The notes: generated by a model from the sequence alone, not told the origin. Positions 26,619 to 36,849 are shown, numbered from the stretch's first letter. The stretch: DNA of 64,000 nucleotides from Gp6-AA40 sp035492455 (GCA_035492455.1 DATJJE010000003.1:29422-93421); one strand, 5' to 3'. A program made the numbers and translations.

Positions 26619-29600
26619 GGCCTGCTCCGCAGCGCGACGAGATCCACCAATTTATCCTGCGGTTTGCGTCTGACCCGTCTGGCCACATCGTGCCCACAGA
26701 CTGGCACGAAGTCGCACCGGTCGCAGGCACCCTCGGCTGGCGCAGCGGCGAGAAATCCGAGCTCGATGGCGCGGTCGATGATGTGCAGCACCTCCAGCCC
26801 GGCGGCACGCGTCGTTTCACTCAACGGGATTGGATGCTCGAAGAAGCTGCCGTTCGCCGTGCAATAGAACAGCCGGCCGTGACTAACGGCGGCATCGAGC
26901 GCCTTTTCCACGACCATCGCGTAGAGCACGGGTTGGAGCACCGCGCCGCCGCCGATGATGGTCTTCTCGATGCGATCGGGTTTGCGTCCGGTCTTGTGAT
27001 CCGTAACCCGGAGCACCTTCGTCTGTCGATGCGTCTCGATCAAGTCGATCGCGCCGCGCAGCCGGAACCCGTCCTGCAACACGACATCGTTGACGATGCT
27101 GGTCGCATCCCGAACACCAGGGACCTTCCCAAACGCAAACTCGAACCGCGACGGCTCCCACTCCTCGCCGTCGCGTGCCAGATGCTGCAGCCACGCAGTC
27201 AGGTCGCGACGGATCGACGCAACCTCGTCGATCCACACACGTTCAACAGCCGGGGCAAGCTCGTCGTGCTGGCGCGCCGCCACCTCGTCCACTGTCTCCA
27301 GAAGCAGAGTGCGCGCAACATCGATATTCGCCTCGGTGACCGGCAGCTTCCCGCGCGACTGCAGCGTGCGCAGGAAGCGCGCTTGGATGTCGTGAAAGAT
27401 GCTGCCGCGCGTGAGCGGATCCATCCGCTGAAGCGGCTCTGGCTGCACGAGCGGCTCGAGACGATAGAACGCCGACAGCATGAATTGGTACGGACAAGCG
27501 GTGAACCGCTGAAGGGCGGACACCGAATACGAGCGCGTGGTCAACCTGGTGGCCGCCAGCGCCGGGGCGGTCGGCGGCACCACACGGATGACCCCGTCGT
27601 TGACCGACCAGCGATTCTGGCCGTGCGCCCAGCGCGCGACCACCGAGCGGCGGAGACATTCGTTCAGCGCGAGCAGGTAATGCGCGTGGCCCTTGACGGT
27701 CGTGCGGTCCTTCTCGTCGAGCAGGCGCCGCAGCACCGCCAGGTCGTGCTCCTGATTGTCAATTGCTTCGTCCGGGGATGCGGGTGCAGGCCACGCAAGC
27801 GTGGCGTTGCCGACGTCTCGCGCGCGCTCTTCCAGCCACTCGTGATCCGGCACGACGCCCGTGACGGCGCGCATCATGTCGAGGGCATAGAACGAGGGCA
27901 CGCGGGCCCGCGACTCGGACAGCTCAATGCGCGGGTACGAAACGTAGAGGCGCTCGGACGCAGCACCCGCGGCAATCTGCAGCAGCAGGCGCTCGGACTC
28001 CAGGCGATCGTCCTGCGTTGGCAGCGCCCCGCTCATTTCGGCACGACGATCATCGAGCAGCAGCGGATCCTCGCGTGGCTTCTGCGGGAACAGACGTTCG
28101 GCAAGTCCGGGCACGAACACCACGCGGAACGCGCGGCCGCGTGCGTGGTTGGGTGTGCCGACGAAAATGCGGCCGAATCGGCGCGCGGGCGGATCGGTAT
28201 CGAGCGTCAGCAGGCGGTCGGCCAGGACACGGCGCGCCTCATCCAGATCGATCGGTCCGACGTCGGCCATGGGGCGCAGATCGGCCAGCACGCGCAGCAC
28301 ATACGCAGGCATACGGAGGACGCGAGGCGCGAGGCGTTCAAATCGATCGAGCCACTCTCCCCACGTTGCGTGCGGAGGCCACGACGCGAGCTCCTCAACG
28401 ATCGGCACGGCAAAAGCAGACAACTGCTCGCTCTGCTCGAGCGCAAGCTGCAGCGCCCGAACCTTGCCGCTGTCGGCTCCATCCTGCCGCTGCGCTTCGT
28501 TAATCTGCAGCTGCAACTCGCGACGCCATCCCTCGAGGCGTCGCTTCCACCGCCCGGCATCCTGGCCGATGACCGACGCGTCGGCGAGGACGCGTTCCCA
28601 CCGCCACGGCTCGCGCAACGGTGACGCGTCCGCGTCATCACCGGCATCCCGGGTTCGAGATCCGGGATCCGGTATGGTTCGACGCAATCCGAGCGCCTCG
28701 TCCTGCGAAGCCTGCCATGTCGAATCCTCCACCTGCGGAACCTGGCCGAGCGACAGATATTCCGCGAACCGCGCTGCCGACAGGTGCTCCGCGCCGCACG
28801 CGAGCAGCGCGAGAAACGCGCGTCCGGCTGGATGTGGACGACGGGTGCCACGATCGAACCAGGCAGGGACGTCGGCGCGACGGAGCGCGTGCTCGAGGAG
28901 GCCGAAGTAACTCTGCGGCGAACGGACGAAGACGGCCATCTCGTCGAAGCGGACGCCGCGACGCGCCTCCTTGAGAATCCGTCGCGCGATTTCCACGCAC
29001 TCGCGGCCCTCGCCCGGAGCCGAGAACAACTCGAACGAGCCATCCTGCTCCCGCGCAGACGGCTGCGCTGCGGTCTCAAACAGATGGCGCCGCAGGGCTG
29101 CGAGATCGCCATCATGCTGCTCCTCGAATTGCTCGGTCGTTCCCCCGATGGCGGCCAGCGCCTCGCGAGACTTGCGATCGCCGCGGGGGCAGGTGGCAAG
29201 CATCGCATCGGCGGCCTCCGCCAGAGCGCCGACGAGCGCTGCTTCCGCCGGGTTCATCACGGGAACGTCGAGCAGCAGAATCGCGCCGTGCAGTGGTTGT
29301 GCGCGCAGGAGGTTCGTGGCGGTATTCAGCAGCTCTGCACGATCGGCGGTCGCCACTTCGGCGAACGCGTCATCGAAGCGGTGAAGCAAGTCCGCGAGGT
29401 CGGCACGCGCGAGATTTGCGCCGCGCACTGTATCCGCGCCGAGACCGGCGAGCCTGAGCTCCTGCAGCGTCCGCGCGAGGGCGCGCGGAAAGCCAGGCAG
29501 TCCCGCAACAGGTTGAAAGTAGCGAAGCGAGCTGCTGCGGATGGCGGTGAATACGGCACGCGCAGCGACCGCCTCTGCGCCGAGGCCCGTGCTCGGCGTC

Positions 29601-29848
29601 TTCCCTTCTTCGGCCAGAGCCACAATCGCGCTGCGCGCGGCGAGCTGCGTCAGGCTGAGGCGCACCATGCCGAGCGTCGCTCCCCGTTCGAACGCGATCG
29701 CGCGCGCAAAGTCGTCCGCGGCGCCGCGCGTCGCGCCAACGATCGTGATTGGGTGATGCGCCGGAAACGGTCTGAGGAATGCGGCCGCGGCGTCGAGCCG
29801 CGCGGCGGCGGATGCCGCCTCGAAGATGCGGAAGCCAGAGTTGCTCAC
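26615..29848 (-). CDS. addB: AddB-type nuclease subunit
   Basis: About 1077 aa. The C-terminal RecB-like nuclease is visible in RLRGAIDLIETHRQTK and VTDHKTGRK. Cysteines suited to the AddB Fe-S cluster occur in FTACPYQFML and near the C-terminus (GACDRCDFVPVCG). The N-terminal helicase-like part carries GATRGAADD, where a Walker A would be, so it is probably a non-motor helicase fold. I prefer the GTG at 29848, preceded by AAGGTG, over the GTG at 29902. A heptamer array is translated within it near 28643. It is co-transcribed with addA. Confidence 0.88.
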   Translation of the reverse strand: MSNSGFRIFEAASAAARLDAAAAFLRPFPAHHPITIVGATRGAADDFARAIAFERGATLGMVRLSLTQLAARSAIVALAEEGKTPSTGLGAEAVAARAVFTAIRSSSLRYFQPVAGLPGFPRALARTLQELRLAGLGADTVRGANLARADLADLLHRFDDAFAEVATADRAELLNTATNLLRAQPLHGAILLLDVPVMNPAEAALVGALAEAADAMLATCPRGDRKSREALAAIGGTTEQFEEQHDGDLAALRRHLFETAAQPSAREQDGSFELFSAPGEGRECVEIARRILKEARRGVRFDEMAVFVRSPQSYFGLLEHALRRADVPAWFDRGTRRPHPAGRAFLALLACGAEHLSAARFAEYLSLGQVPQVEDSTWQASQDEALGLRRTIPDPGSRTRDAGDDADASPLREPWRWERVLADASVIGQDAGRWKRRLEGWRRELQLQINEAQRQDGADSGKVRALQLALEQSEQLSAFAVPIVEELASWPPHATWGEWLDRFERLAPRVLRMPAYVLRVLADLRPMADVGPIDLDEARRVLADRLLTLDTDPPARRFGRIFVGTPNHARGRAFRVVFVPGLAERLFPQKPREDPLLLDDRRAEMSGALPTQDDRLESERLLLQIAAGAASERLYVSYPRIELSESRARVPSFYALDMMRAVTGVVPDHEWLEERARDVGNATLAWPAPASPDEAIDNQEHDLAVLRRLLDEKDRTTVKGHAHYLLALNECLRRSVVARWAHGQNRWSVNDGVIRVVPPTAPALAATRLTTRSYSVSALQRFTACPYQFMLSAFYRLEPLVQPEPLQRMDPLTRGSIFHDIQARFLRTLQSRGKLPVTEANIDVARTLLLETVDEVAARQHDELAPAVERVWIDEVASIRRDLTAWLQHLARDGEEWEPSRFEFAFGKVPGVRDATSIVNDVVLQDGFRLRGAIDLIETHRQTKVLRVTDHKTGRKPDRIEKTIIGGGAVLQPVLYAMVVEKALDAAVSHGRLFYCTANGSFFEHPIPLSETTRAAGLEVLHIIDRAIELGFLAAAPAEGACDRCDFVPVCGHDVARRVRRKPQDKLVDLVALRSRP
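28643..28677. repeat. Degenerate heptamer array, GGGATTC flavour, inside addB
   Basis: Five 7-bp units read GGCATCC, CGGGTTC, GAGATCC, GGGATCC, GGTATGG. They encode the segment around PDPGSRTRDAGD, which looks like a surface loop insertion. The flavour is that of 704, 43383 and 63224. Confidence 0.65.
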
Positions 29849-30152
29849 GTCACACCTTGCCCCGGCGCGTCGCGGCCGGGAATCCGGGAACGGCGCCACC
29901 ACGGCGCCGTGCAGCCGAACGGTATCACAGAACCGGATGGTTCGCCCTTCCGCTTCTCGGTTCCCGGTTCGTGTTCAAGTTCGTGTTCGGTTCGAGGTTC
30001 CGCGTTCGTCGTTCGAAGTTCCGACTGGATGTGACGACACCCCGACGACATTTCCGAACGCCGGAAACCGTGCGGCCGGTTGATGCCAGAGGCGCGGATG
30101 GATGGATTTGCAACATCGGCACGACACTCGGCGCCGGGCAGAGTCCGAAAAA
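29849..30152. other. Intergenic region, about 300 bases
   Basis: No gene is seen here. It holds the end region of the upstream kinase-propeller transcript, the TTC-initiated array at 29954-30025 and the probable promoter of addB-addA. No terminator with a T-tract is visible. Confidence 0.6.
29954..30025. repeat. Degenerate array of 5-7 bp units starting with TTC
   Basis: Eleven consecutive units start with TTC: TTCTCGG, TTCCCGG, TTCGTG, TTCAAG, TTCGTG, TTCGG, TTCGAGG, TTCCGCG, TTCGTCG, TTCGAAG, TTCCGAC. Period 7 dominates, with some units shortened by 1-2 bases. It is intergenic between the kinase gene (stop at 30153) and addB. Confidence 0.8.
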
Positions 30153-33056
30153 TCAATTCGATGAGACAAGACGCTTAAGTTCTTCGTCGAAATGCTGGAC
30201 CACAACGATCTGGCGAGGTGATGTTTCCTGAGTCGCCGCGGGAATGTTCTTGACGATGAGTAGCCGCTGCCCGTCTAAAGAGATGTCGTACGTTCTGCCC
30301 GGGATATTCGGGCCGAGCGCGTTGTAGCTTCCCTGAGTGAAGGGAACGATCAGCTTGGGAGTCGTCGACATCCACGATGATCGAGCTTGAACGGCGACGG
30401 ACATGAACCCAGAACGGCTGACGTAGAACAGGTCGCGACCGTCGCGAGACCACAGCGGACGAGTACCGATTTCCGATGAAACCTGCCAACGACCGGCATT
30501 GACGTTTGGATAGGGTCGTACATAGATCTGGGGTTGACCGGAATCTTCAGCTTCGTAGGCAATCCACCGACCATCCGGGGACACCGTTCCATTACGTTCT
30601 GAGAAGGCAGTCTGGATCAGCGGCCTGACACTTCGCGTGCCGTTTAACGGCAACTCCATGACGTCGTCCTCCGTCTTGTCGCCCACTTCCGTGAAGATGA
30701 CGCGCATTCCATCCGGTGTGATGGCCGTCGGACTCTGATACCGAGCGCTCTGTGTTAGCCGTTCGGCACCTCCGATACCGTCCGCAGCCTGCCAGAAAAT
30801 ATTCGCGGATTGCGCATCCGTCCGTCTGGATCCGAAGATGATGCGGCGACCGTCTGGCGTCCATATCGGAAAGCTGTCCTGGAAAACGGAATCGAGTGTG
30901 ACGCGGCTCATCGCCGACCTCGTCAGATCCCATTCCCAGATATTTCCCTGGCCTGGCCGCCAGAACGCGATGACCGTGCCGTTGGGAGACAACCGAGGAT
31001 AGGTGTAATTAAACGTTGGCGCGGGGATGACGGTCTCGTGCCCGCTGCGATCGACCCACACAAGCTTTGTCTGGAGCGGAGCGACGCTGCCCGGCACGTA
31101 TGCCAGCGTCCCATCCTGCGCAATCACAGCATCAATCCCCCCAGGATTGGTCATCTGCACGCTTGGGACAATGGGCACGGAATTGCCGCGCGCCGTCAAC
31201 GTCGTCGCGTCGAAGGCGACCGCGCGCAACGCGCCCGCCGACGCGTACACGAGATGACCGCTGCTGACGTAGTGCGCGTGACTGCCTCCGCCGAAAAGAA
31301 TCTTGCTGTTGCCGTTCTGCAGATCCAATACGGCGACCTGTGCAACGTCACGTTCTGATTGAGCTCTGATCGTAAACAGGACTTTGCGTCCGTCCGGCAA
31401 CACCTCCGGCCACAGATGATCGAACTCTCCGCGATTGTGATCGGGTTTTGTGAGGATGGTCGGCGCACCGCCGCCCGCAGGGATCTTTTGAAGACCTGTA
31501 TCCGTGCTGTTGCTCGCGAACACAATGACATCGTCGCGTGTCCAGACTGCGCCTCGCGAAGCGCCGCCATCAATGGTTGCCAGCGAAATTGCGGGGCCAC
31601 CAGAAATTGGCACTCGTTTCAGCGTCGTGAAATCGTCGAAGAAACCGACCCACTGACCGTCTGGAGAGATGAACGGGCCACGTGGAGTCCCTTTGTAAAG
31701 AGAAACCGGCTCAAGAGCGTCAAGCGCACGGACGAACAGCTCTGTCCCGTTGTTGCCTGTGTAGACGACGCGCGAGCCATCGGGAGTAATCGCGATGTCG
31801 CGAACGTTCCCATTGATTGACAGTGCAGCGTTGCTCGATGGCGCAATGACAAGGCGTGAGATACGCTGCGGGAAAGCGATTGGTCGGTACGGAAAGAGTG
31901 ATTGAAGAACAATGCGCGCGAGTGGGTACAGACCGACGAGGAGTAGGATCACCACGGCGCGGCTCGCACGGTTCTGCAGCAGGCTGAGTATCCACGCGCG
32001 CCAGGTTTGATCACGTGCGTGAACATCAGACGTGTCGAGGAGAAAACGGATCACCGAAGCGTGGGGAATACGCCGCAAACGATCTTTCGCCAGGCAGCGG
32101 ACGATGACCGTGCGCATCGAATCGGGAATACCTTTCGGCAATGCGTCGAACTGGGGTTCACTCGCAAGTACCCGCGCCAGCGTGTCGGCAACCGTGCTGG
32201 CCGCAAATGCCGGCCGGCCGGTGACCATTTCGTAGAGCACGCAGCCAAACGACCAGAGGTCGCTGCGCTGATCGGCCGCTTCGCCTCGTGCCTGTTCCGG
32301 ACTCATGTAGGCGGGCGTCCCGACGAGTGTTCCAGCCGCCGTGACTGCCGGTGCGAGCGTCGCCGCGGCACTGGCGAGCGGCGTCAGGTCCACAGCAGCG
32401 TCCGCGAGTTTCGCCAGCCCGAAATCGAGCACCTTCACATGGCCGTCGCGAGTCACCTTGATGTTCGCCGGCTTGAGATCGCGGTGCACGATGCCGCGTT
32501 CGTGCGCGGCTTCAAGCGCCTCGGCGATCTGTCTGGCGATGCGAAGCGCCTCGTCGACCGGCAACCGGCCGCGCGCGATGCGATCCGCCAGCGTCTCGCC
32601 CTCGACGAGTTCGAGTGCGAGTGCGCTGATGCCATCCCCTTCCTCGACGCCATAGATGGTTGCGATATGCGGATGTGTGAGTGACGCGAGCGTCCGCGCC
32701 TCCCGTTCGAATCGCGTGCGCCGATCGGGGGCGCTGACAAACGCAGGCGGCAGGATCTTCAGCGCGACGTCACGACCAAGCCTCGTGTCCCGCGCGCGAT
32801 ACACGTGGCCCATGGCGCCCGCGTCGATGAACGATGTGATCTCGTAGTCCCCGATCCGAGTGCCGGCAGTTAGCGACGGCGATTCGATCGACCCGCCCGC
32901 GTGATGTGCTGCCAGTAGCGATTGCACCTCTCCGCGAAGCTCATGGTCTGGTCCGCACTCCACGGTGAGGAAGGCATCGCGCTCGGCGAGTGTGCGCACG
33001 AGCGCCGCGTGAAACAGCTCGTTGACGCGCGACCAGCGGGACGGATGTTCCGGCAC
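30153..33056 (-). CDS. Ser/Thr protein kinase with C-terminal TolB-like propeller
   Basis: 967 aa, GTG start directly after the stop of the next upstream kinase. After ~65 residues of a sequence shared with its neighbour (VNELFHAAL, VQSLLAAHH), the kinase domain has VALKILP (Lys100), IVHRDLKPANIKV and VLDFGLAKL, and MSPEQARG in the activation region. A single TM segment (AVVILLLVGLYPLARIVL) separates the kinase from an extracytoplasmic beta-propeller with many PDG-type repeats (SPDGQWVGFF, TPDGRRIIFGS). A transmembrane signalling receptor is likely; the ligand is unknown. Confidence 0.92.
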   Translation of the reverse strand: MPEHPSRWSRVNELFHAALVRTLAERDAFLTVECGPDHELRGEVQSLLAAHHAGGSIESPSLTAGTRIGDYEITSFIDAGAMGHVYRARDTRLGRDVALKILPPAFVSAPDRRTRFEREARTLASLTHPHIATIYGVEEGDGISALALELVEGETLADRIARGRLPVDEALRIARQIAEALEAAHERGIVHRDLKPANIKVTRDGHVKVLDFGLAKLADAAVDLTPLASAAATLAPAVTAAGTLVGTPAYMSPEQARGEAADQRSDLWSFGCVLYEMVTGRPAFAASTVADTLARVLASEPQFDALPKGIPDSMRTVIVRCLAKDRLRRIPHASVIRFLLDTSDVHARDQTWRAWILSLLQNRASRAVVILLLVGLYPLARIVLQSLFPYRPIAFPQRISRLVIAPSSNAALSINGNVRDIAITPDGSRVVYTGNNGTELFVRALDALEPVSLYKGTPRGPFISPDGQWVGFFDDFTTLKRVPISGGPAISLATIDGGASRGAVWTRDDVIVFASNSTDTGLQKIPAGGGAPTILTKPDHNRGEFDHLWPEVLPDGRKVLFTIRAQSERDVAQVAVLDLQNGNSKILFGGGSHAHYVSSGHLVYASAGALRAVAFDATTLTARGNSVPIVPSVQMTNPGGIDAVIAQDGTLAYVPGSVAPLQTKLVWVDRSGHETVIPAPTFNYTYPRLSPNGTVIAFWRPGQGNIWEWDLTRSAMSRVTLDSVFQDSFPIWTPDGRRIIFGSRRTDAQSANIFWQAADGIGGAERLTQSARYQSPTAITPDGMRVIFTEVGDKTEDDVMELPLNGTRSVRPLIQTAFSERNGTVSPDGRWIAYEAEDSGQPQIYVRPYPNVNAGRWQVSSEIGTRPLWSRDGRDLFYVSRSGFMSVAVQARSSWMSTTPKLIVPFTQGSYNALGPNIPGRTYDISLDGQRLLIVKNIPAATQETSPRQIVVVQHFDEELKRLVSSN

Positions 33057-35906
33057 TCAATCGCTCGGCAGCAGACGTTCGAGTTCCTGAAGCCAATTGG
33101 ATACGACAACGATGCTTGACGGACGAACATCTCCACCGTCCGCCGCTTTCAGCATTAGGAACCGCCGGCCATCCGGAGAGACGTCGTAGGCACGATTGCT
33201 CCCGGGCCTGTAATACGGCGCCTGCAGTACACGTTTGGGCACGCTGGTCGCAAACTGCGAGCGCGCGATCACTGTAACGCTGTTGAGAAATCCGTCCCGA
33301 TCGAGGAAGAACAGTTCTTTTCCGTCGCGCGACCACACGGGTTGCTCCCCGCCTGACGTTGATACCTGCCAGCGTCCAGCATCGATGTCGCGCAATGGCC
33401 GAACATACACTTCGCGCGTTCCGGGTTCATCCGACTCATACGCGATCCACCGGCCATCTGGTGAAACGTCGGGATTGTTAACCGCGCTGGACACCTTCAA
33501 TAATGCGACAGCGGCTTGAGTAGCATCGATCGGCACCAGATTGAGCTGCCTCCCACTTGCTGTGACCACACTTCGTCCGTCTGGCGTTATGGTCTTCGGG
33601 ATCTGAACATATGACACTTTCGACAAGACGCTGATGGCGCCTACGCCGTCAGCCCTCTCAAGAAGGATGACGGGTGCGTTCTCGCGTGATGCGTTGAACG
33701 CCAGGTGTTCGGAATCACGGGTCCAGACGGGATTCAGCGCCAGATCGGCACCGGTGGTGAGATGGTTTAATGTGCGGCGCGCCAAGTCCCACACCCATAT
33801 TGACCCCGGGTCGGCACCGCGGATGTCCACGGCTACTTTCTGGCCATCTGGTGACAACCGGAACGAACCATACGATCGAATCGGAGCTCCTGTAGGCGTT
33901 TCGCGGCCGTTGCGATCGACCCAGACCAGTTCCCTGAGTCCCGCGTTGGTGCCAATGAGGCCTCCCGACAAATAGGCGAGCGTTCCGTTGCTTGAAACGC
34001 TGAACCCGGCCACCGAAGCCTCGGCGGGTAGGCTGACAGGATCTCCAACGATTTCGAGTCGTTGTGGATCGAAGCGAACCGCTTGAAGGCGCTGCGAGTC
34101 GTTCCCAACGTAGACGAGATACCGGCCCTCAACGATTCGTGGCCATCGAGCCCCGGTCAACACTGTTTTGCGATGGCCGGTCTGCAAATCGAGGTAGTCC
34201 ACTTGATCACTGGCACCAGCCGTCTTCACCGAGAGCAACAGACCGCGCGATCCTTGAACAAGCGCCGGCCATCCGACGCCACGCTCGAGATGCTCGAATG
34301 CGCCGACAACGGGTTTCGGCGTTCCGCCTGCAGCAGGGACCGCTCGCAGCCCGTCGCCGTCATCGCGGTCTCTGGAGAAAAAGATGATGTCGTCGTCTCC
34401 CCACGCCGCGCTCGCGTCACGATTGCCTCCCAACGGAACGAAGCGACATACGGTCATTGCAGCGCCACCGCCAACGGGTGCCTTGCGAATCTCATTGCCA
34501 ACGAAAAAGGCAACCCACTTGCCGTCTGGAGAGAAGAATGGATTTCGCGCACCTCTCGTGCCGGGTTCGATGGTCGGTTCGAGGCGATCGAGGCGTCGAA
34601 CGACCAAATCGCTGTCGTCTGCGACCCCGCGACTCCCGGCGTACGCTATCGTCGTCCCGTCGCGGGAGATTGCGATGTTCAATCCGTCGTTAGTCGGCCA
34701 GATTGCGTGATCGGCCGGTGGCACGAATTCAAATCGGCTGATTGGCTGGACGGGTGACGTGGCGGGACGTTGCGCCGCCCAACCCGCCAACAATCCGACA
34801 CCGATAATGACGCCGACGGCGGAGAGCAAAAGCCGGCGTATGCTCGCCGAAGTGATGGCGCCTTCCGAACGGTTTCCCCTCGCTTCCAGCACATCGCGGA
34901 TTTCGATTTGAGCGGCCGCAGCTGAGTCCAGCCGTCGTCGGGCGTTCTTTTCCAGGCAGCGGCGAATCAGCGTGCGAATTGATTCGGGCGTCGCTGTTGG
35001 CAACACACCCATATCGGGCTCACGTTCGAGCACAGCGCCGAAAACCTCGGCCACGGTCGACCCGCGGAATGGAGGCGTTCCGGTGAGCAACTCGTACAAC
35101 ACACATCCGAACGCCCACATGTCCGAACGCCTGTCGACCTCGCGGCCGGAAGCGTGTTCCGGGCTCATATACGCTGGGGTGCCAAGGAGCATGCGTGCTC
35201 CTGTGGCGAAACCGTCGCCGGTCGTGGTCGCCGCAATAGCCGTGGTGGCCTGCGCGAGCTTTGCGAGGCCAAAGTCGAGCACTTTCACTGCGCCATCGCG
35301 CGTGACGTTAATGTTGGCTGGCTTCAGATCCCGGTGGACGATGCCTTGCTCGTGCGCCGATTCGAGCGCTTGTGCGATCTGCTGCGCGATGCGTAGCGTC
35401 TCGTTTACGGGAATCTTCCCGCGCGCGATCCGATCCGCCAGCGTCTCGCCGTCAACCAATTCGAGCGCGAGCGCAGAGATGCCGCCACTCTCGACAAATC
35501 CGTAGATCGTCGCAATGTTCGGATGGTTGAGCGAGGCGAGGACCCGCGCTTCGCGTTCGAAGCGCGCATGTCGATCAGGATCGCCGACAACCGTTGGCGG
35601 CAGGATTTTTAGCGCGACATCGCGACCGAGCTTCGTATCGCGGGCGCGATAGACCTGCCCCATCGCGCCGGCGGCGATAAATGAGCTGACCTCGTAATCG
35701 CCGAGTCGCGCGCCTGACCGTAGTGATGGCTGCGCGAGTGAACCTGACACATCGTGCGCGGCGAGCAGCGATTGCACTTCGACACACAGCTGCGAGTCCG
35801 CGCCGCACTCGCGCGCCAGAAATGCGTTGCGATCGTCGACCGCACGCTCGCGCGCCGCATGAAACAGTTCGTTGACGCGCTGCCACCGAGTGTCCGCCAT
35901 GCTCAT
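33057..35906 (-). CDS. Ser/Thr protein kinase with C-terminal TolB-like propeller
   Basis: 949 aa paralogue of the following gene, with the same architecture: N-terminal VNELFHAARERA segment, kinase domain (VALKILPP, VHRDLKPANINV, DFGLAKLAQ, MSPEHASGREVDRRSD), TM segment LLLSAVGVIIGVGLLAGWA, and a periplasmic propeller with SPDGQKVAVD and SPDGRWIAYESDEPGTREVYV. The two genes abut and arose by tandem duplication. The second start Met (MADTRW) is equally possible. Divergent from the LuxR-type HTH gene. Confidence 0.92.
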   Translation of the reverse strand: MSMADTRWQRVNELFHAARERAVDDRNAFLARECGADSQLCVEVQSLLAAHDVSGSLAQPSLRSGARLGDYEVSSFIAAGAMGQVYRARDTKLGRDVALKILPPTVVGDPDRHARFEREARVLASLNHPNIATIYGFVESGGISALALELVDGETLADRIARGKIPVNETLRIAQQIAQALESAHEQGIVHRDLKPANINVTRDGAVKVLDFGLAKLAQATTAIAATTTGDGFATGARMLLGTPAYMSPEHASGREVDRRSDMWAFGCVLYELLTGTPPFRGSTVAEVFGAVLEREPDMGVLPTATPESIRTLIRRCLEKNARRRLDSAAAAQIEIRDVLEARGNRSEGAITSASIRRLLLSAVGVIIGVGLLAGWAAQRPATSPVQPISRFEFVPPADHAIWPTNDGLNIAISRDGTTIAYAGSRGVADDSDLVVRRLDRLEPTIEPGTRGARNPFFSPDGKWVAFFVGNEIRKAPVGGGAAMTVCRFVPLGGNRDASAAWGDDDIIFFSRDRDDGDGLRAVPAAGGTPKPVVGAFEHLERGVGWPALVQGSRGLLLSVKTAGASDQVDYLDLQTGHRKTVLTGARWPRIVEGRYLVYVGNDSQRLQAVRFDPQRLEIVGDPVSLPAEASVAGFSVSSNGTLAYLSGGLIGTNAGLRELVWVDRNGRETPTGAPIRSYGSFRLSPDGQKVAVDIRGADPGSIWVWDLARRTLNHLTTGADLALNPVWTRDSEHLAFNASRENAPVILLERADGVGAISVLSKVSYVQIPKTITPDGRSVVTASGRQLNLVPIDATQAAVALLKVSSAVNNPDVSPDGRWIAYESDEPGTREVYVRPLRDIDAGRWQVSTSGGEQPVWSRDGKELFFLDRDGFLNSVTVIARSQFATSVPKRVLQAPYYRPGSNRAYDVSPDGRRFLMLKAADGGDVRPSSIVVVSNWLQELERLLPSD

Positions 35907-36083
35907 CGCCCGCTCCCGCCGCCGACAGAATCCCGCAGCACGCGCACGGCCGTCCTCCGTCAGGAACCGCTTCGTCGAATTGTCGTGAGTGGCGAAATTC
36001 TAGGCGACGAATCAACCCCGCGCAATGCGTCGATGAGAGCTTTCGAGCTGGATTTCCGCCTCTTCATCCGAGGAGGCCATGCC
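35907..36083. promoter_or_regulatory. Divergent region between kinase operon and LuxR-HTH gene
   Basis: 177 bases that must hold the promoter of the two-kinase operon on the minus strand and that of the LuxR-type gene on the plus strand. An AGGAGG ribosome-binding site lies at 36071-36076. No clear operator is seen. Confidence 0.4.
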
Positions 36084-36278
36084 GTGACGCCTACTCTGAC
36101 ACGCCGCGAACGTGACGTGCTGCGGTTACTCGTCGAGGGCTACTCCAACCGGGAAATCGCCACCAGACTGGCGATTCGCGAGCAAACCGTGAAGGATCAT
36201 GTCTCGATGCTGCTCAAGAAGTTTGAGGCACGCAGTCGAGTCGCACTGGCTGTTGCCGCAGTGCGCGCCGGGTTTTGA
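36084..36278 (+). CDS. LuxR-family HTH domain-only protein
   Basis: 64 aa, essentially just the GerE/LuxR DNA-binding domain: LTRRERDVLRLLVEGYSNRE, IATRLAIREQTVKDHVSMLL, then KKFEARSRVALAVAAVRAGF. I start at GTG 36084 because AGGAGG lies 7 bases upstream; an in-frame ATG at 36033 would add 17 residues of no recognisable domain. No receiver domain is attached, so it may be regulated by abundance or by phosphorylation from the divergent kinases (inference). Confidence 0.82.
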   Translation: MTPTLTRRERDVLRLLVEGYSNREIATRLAIREQTVKDHVSMLLKKFEARSRVALAVAAVRAGF

Positions 36279-36288
36279 CGTGAAACCC

Positions 36289-36849
36289 CTACGACGGTAG
36301 GGGGTTCGCGCGTTTCAACTCGCGGCGCAGCCACGCCTTCGCGAACGTCCATTCCCGAGCCACGGTCTGCGGCGATACTTCGAGGACCGCAGCCGTCTCT
36401 TCGACCGTGAGCCCTGCGAAATACCGCAGCTCGACGACGCGACCCTTGCGCGCATCGACCTTCTCGAGCGCTTCCAGCGCATCGTTCAACGCAACAACGT
36501 CGCGACCGATGTCATCGGCACGGCCGAGCGCCTGAGCGAGCGAAACCTTCACCAGCTCACCGCCGCGCTTCTCGGCTCCCTTCGTGCGCGCGTAGTCGAC
36601 CAGCACGCGCCGCATCAGCCGTGCGGACATCGCCAGGAAATGCGTGCGGTTCTGCCAGTTGACGCGCCGCGCATCGACGAGCCGGACGTAGGCCTCGTTG
36701 ACGAGTGCGGTCGCCTGCAGTGTGTGCCCCGCGCGCTCGTTACGCAGGCACCGCCGCGCGATCTGGCGCAGTTCATCCTGCACGACGGGAATAATCCGGC
36801 CGAGCGCCGCCTCGTCTCCTTCCCGCCACGCCAGCAGGAGCGCCGTCAC
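36289..36849 (-). CDS. ECF-type RNA polymerase sigma factor (TIGR02999-like)
   Basis: 186 aa from GTG 36849. Sigma region 2 is visible in RQIARRCLRNERAGHTLQAT through HFLAMSARLMRRVLVDYAR and region 4 in VELRYFAGLTVEETAAVLEV, SPQTVAREWTFAKAWLRREL. The sequence matches the acidobacterial/planctomycete ECF subfamily that often accompanies Ser/Thr kinase genes. Starts upstream of 36849 would run into the divergent metalloprotease gene, so the GTG is preferred. No anti-sigma gene is adjacent; the kinase genes nearby are plausible controllers. Confidence 0.88.
   Translation of the reverse strand: MTALLLAWREGDEAALGRIIPVVQDELRQIARRCLRNERAGHTLQATALVNEAYVRLVDARRVNWQNRTHFLAMSARLMRRVLVDYARTKGAEKRGGELVKVSLAQALGRADDIGRDVVALNDALEALEKVDARKGRVVELRYFAGLTVEETAAVLEVSPQTVAREWTFAKAWLRRELKRANPLPS

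Noticed and set aside
26690..28624. Long plus-strand open frame (644 codons) opposite addB
   Set aside because: It is antisense to a gene with clear nuclease motifs, has Arg/His-rich low-information protein, and is a GC-rich shadow frame. The same applies to 25176-26867, 21024-22028 and 50543-52093.
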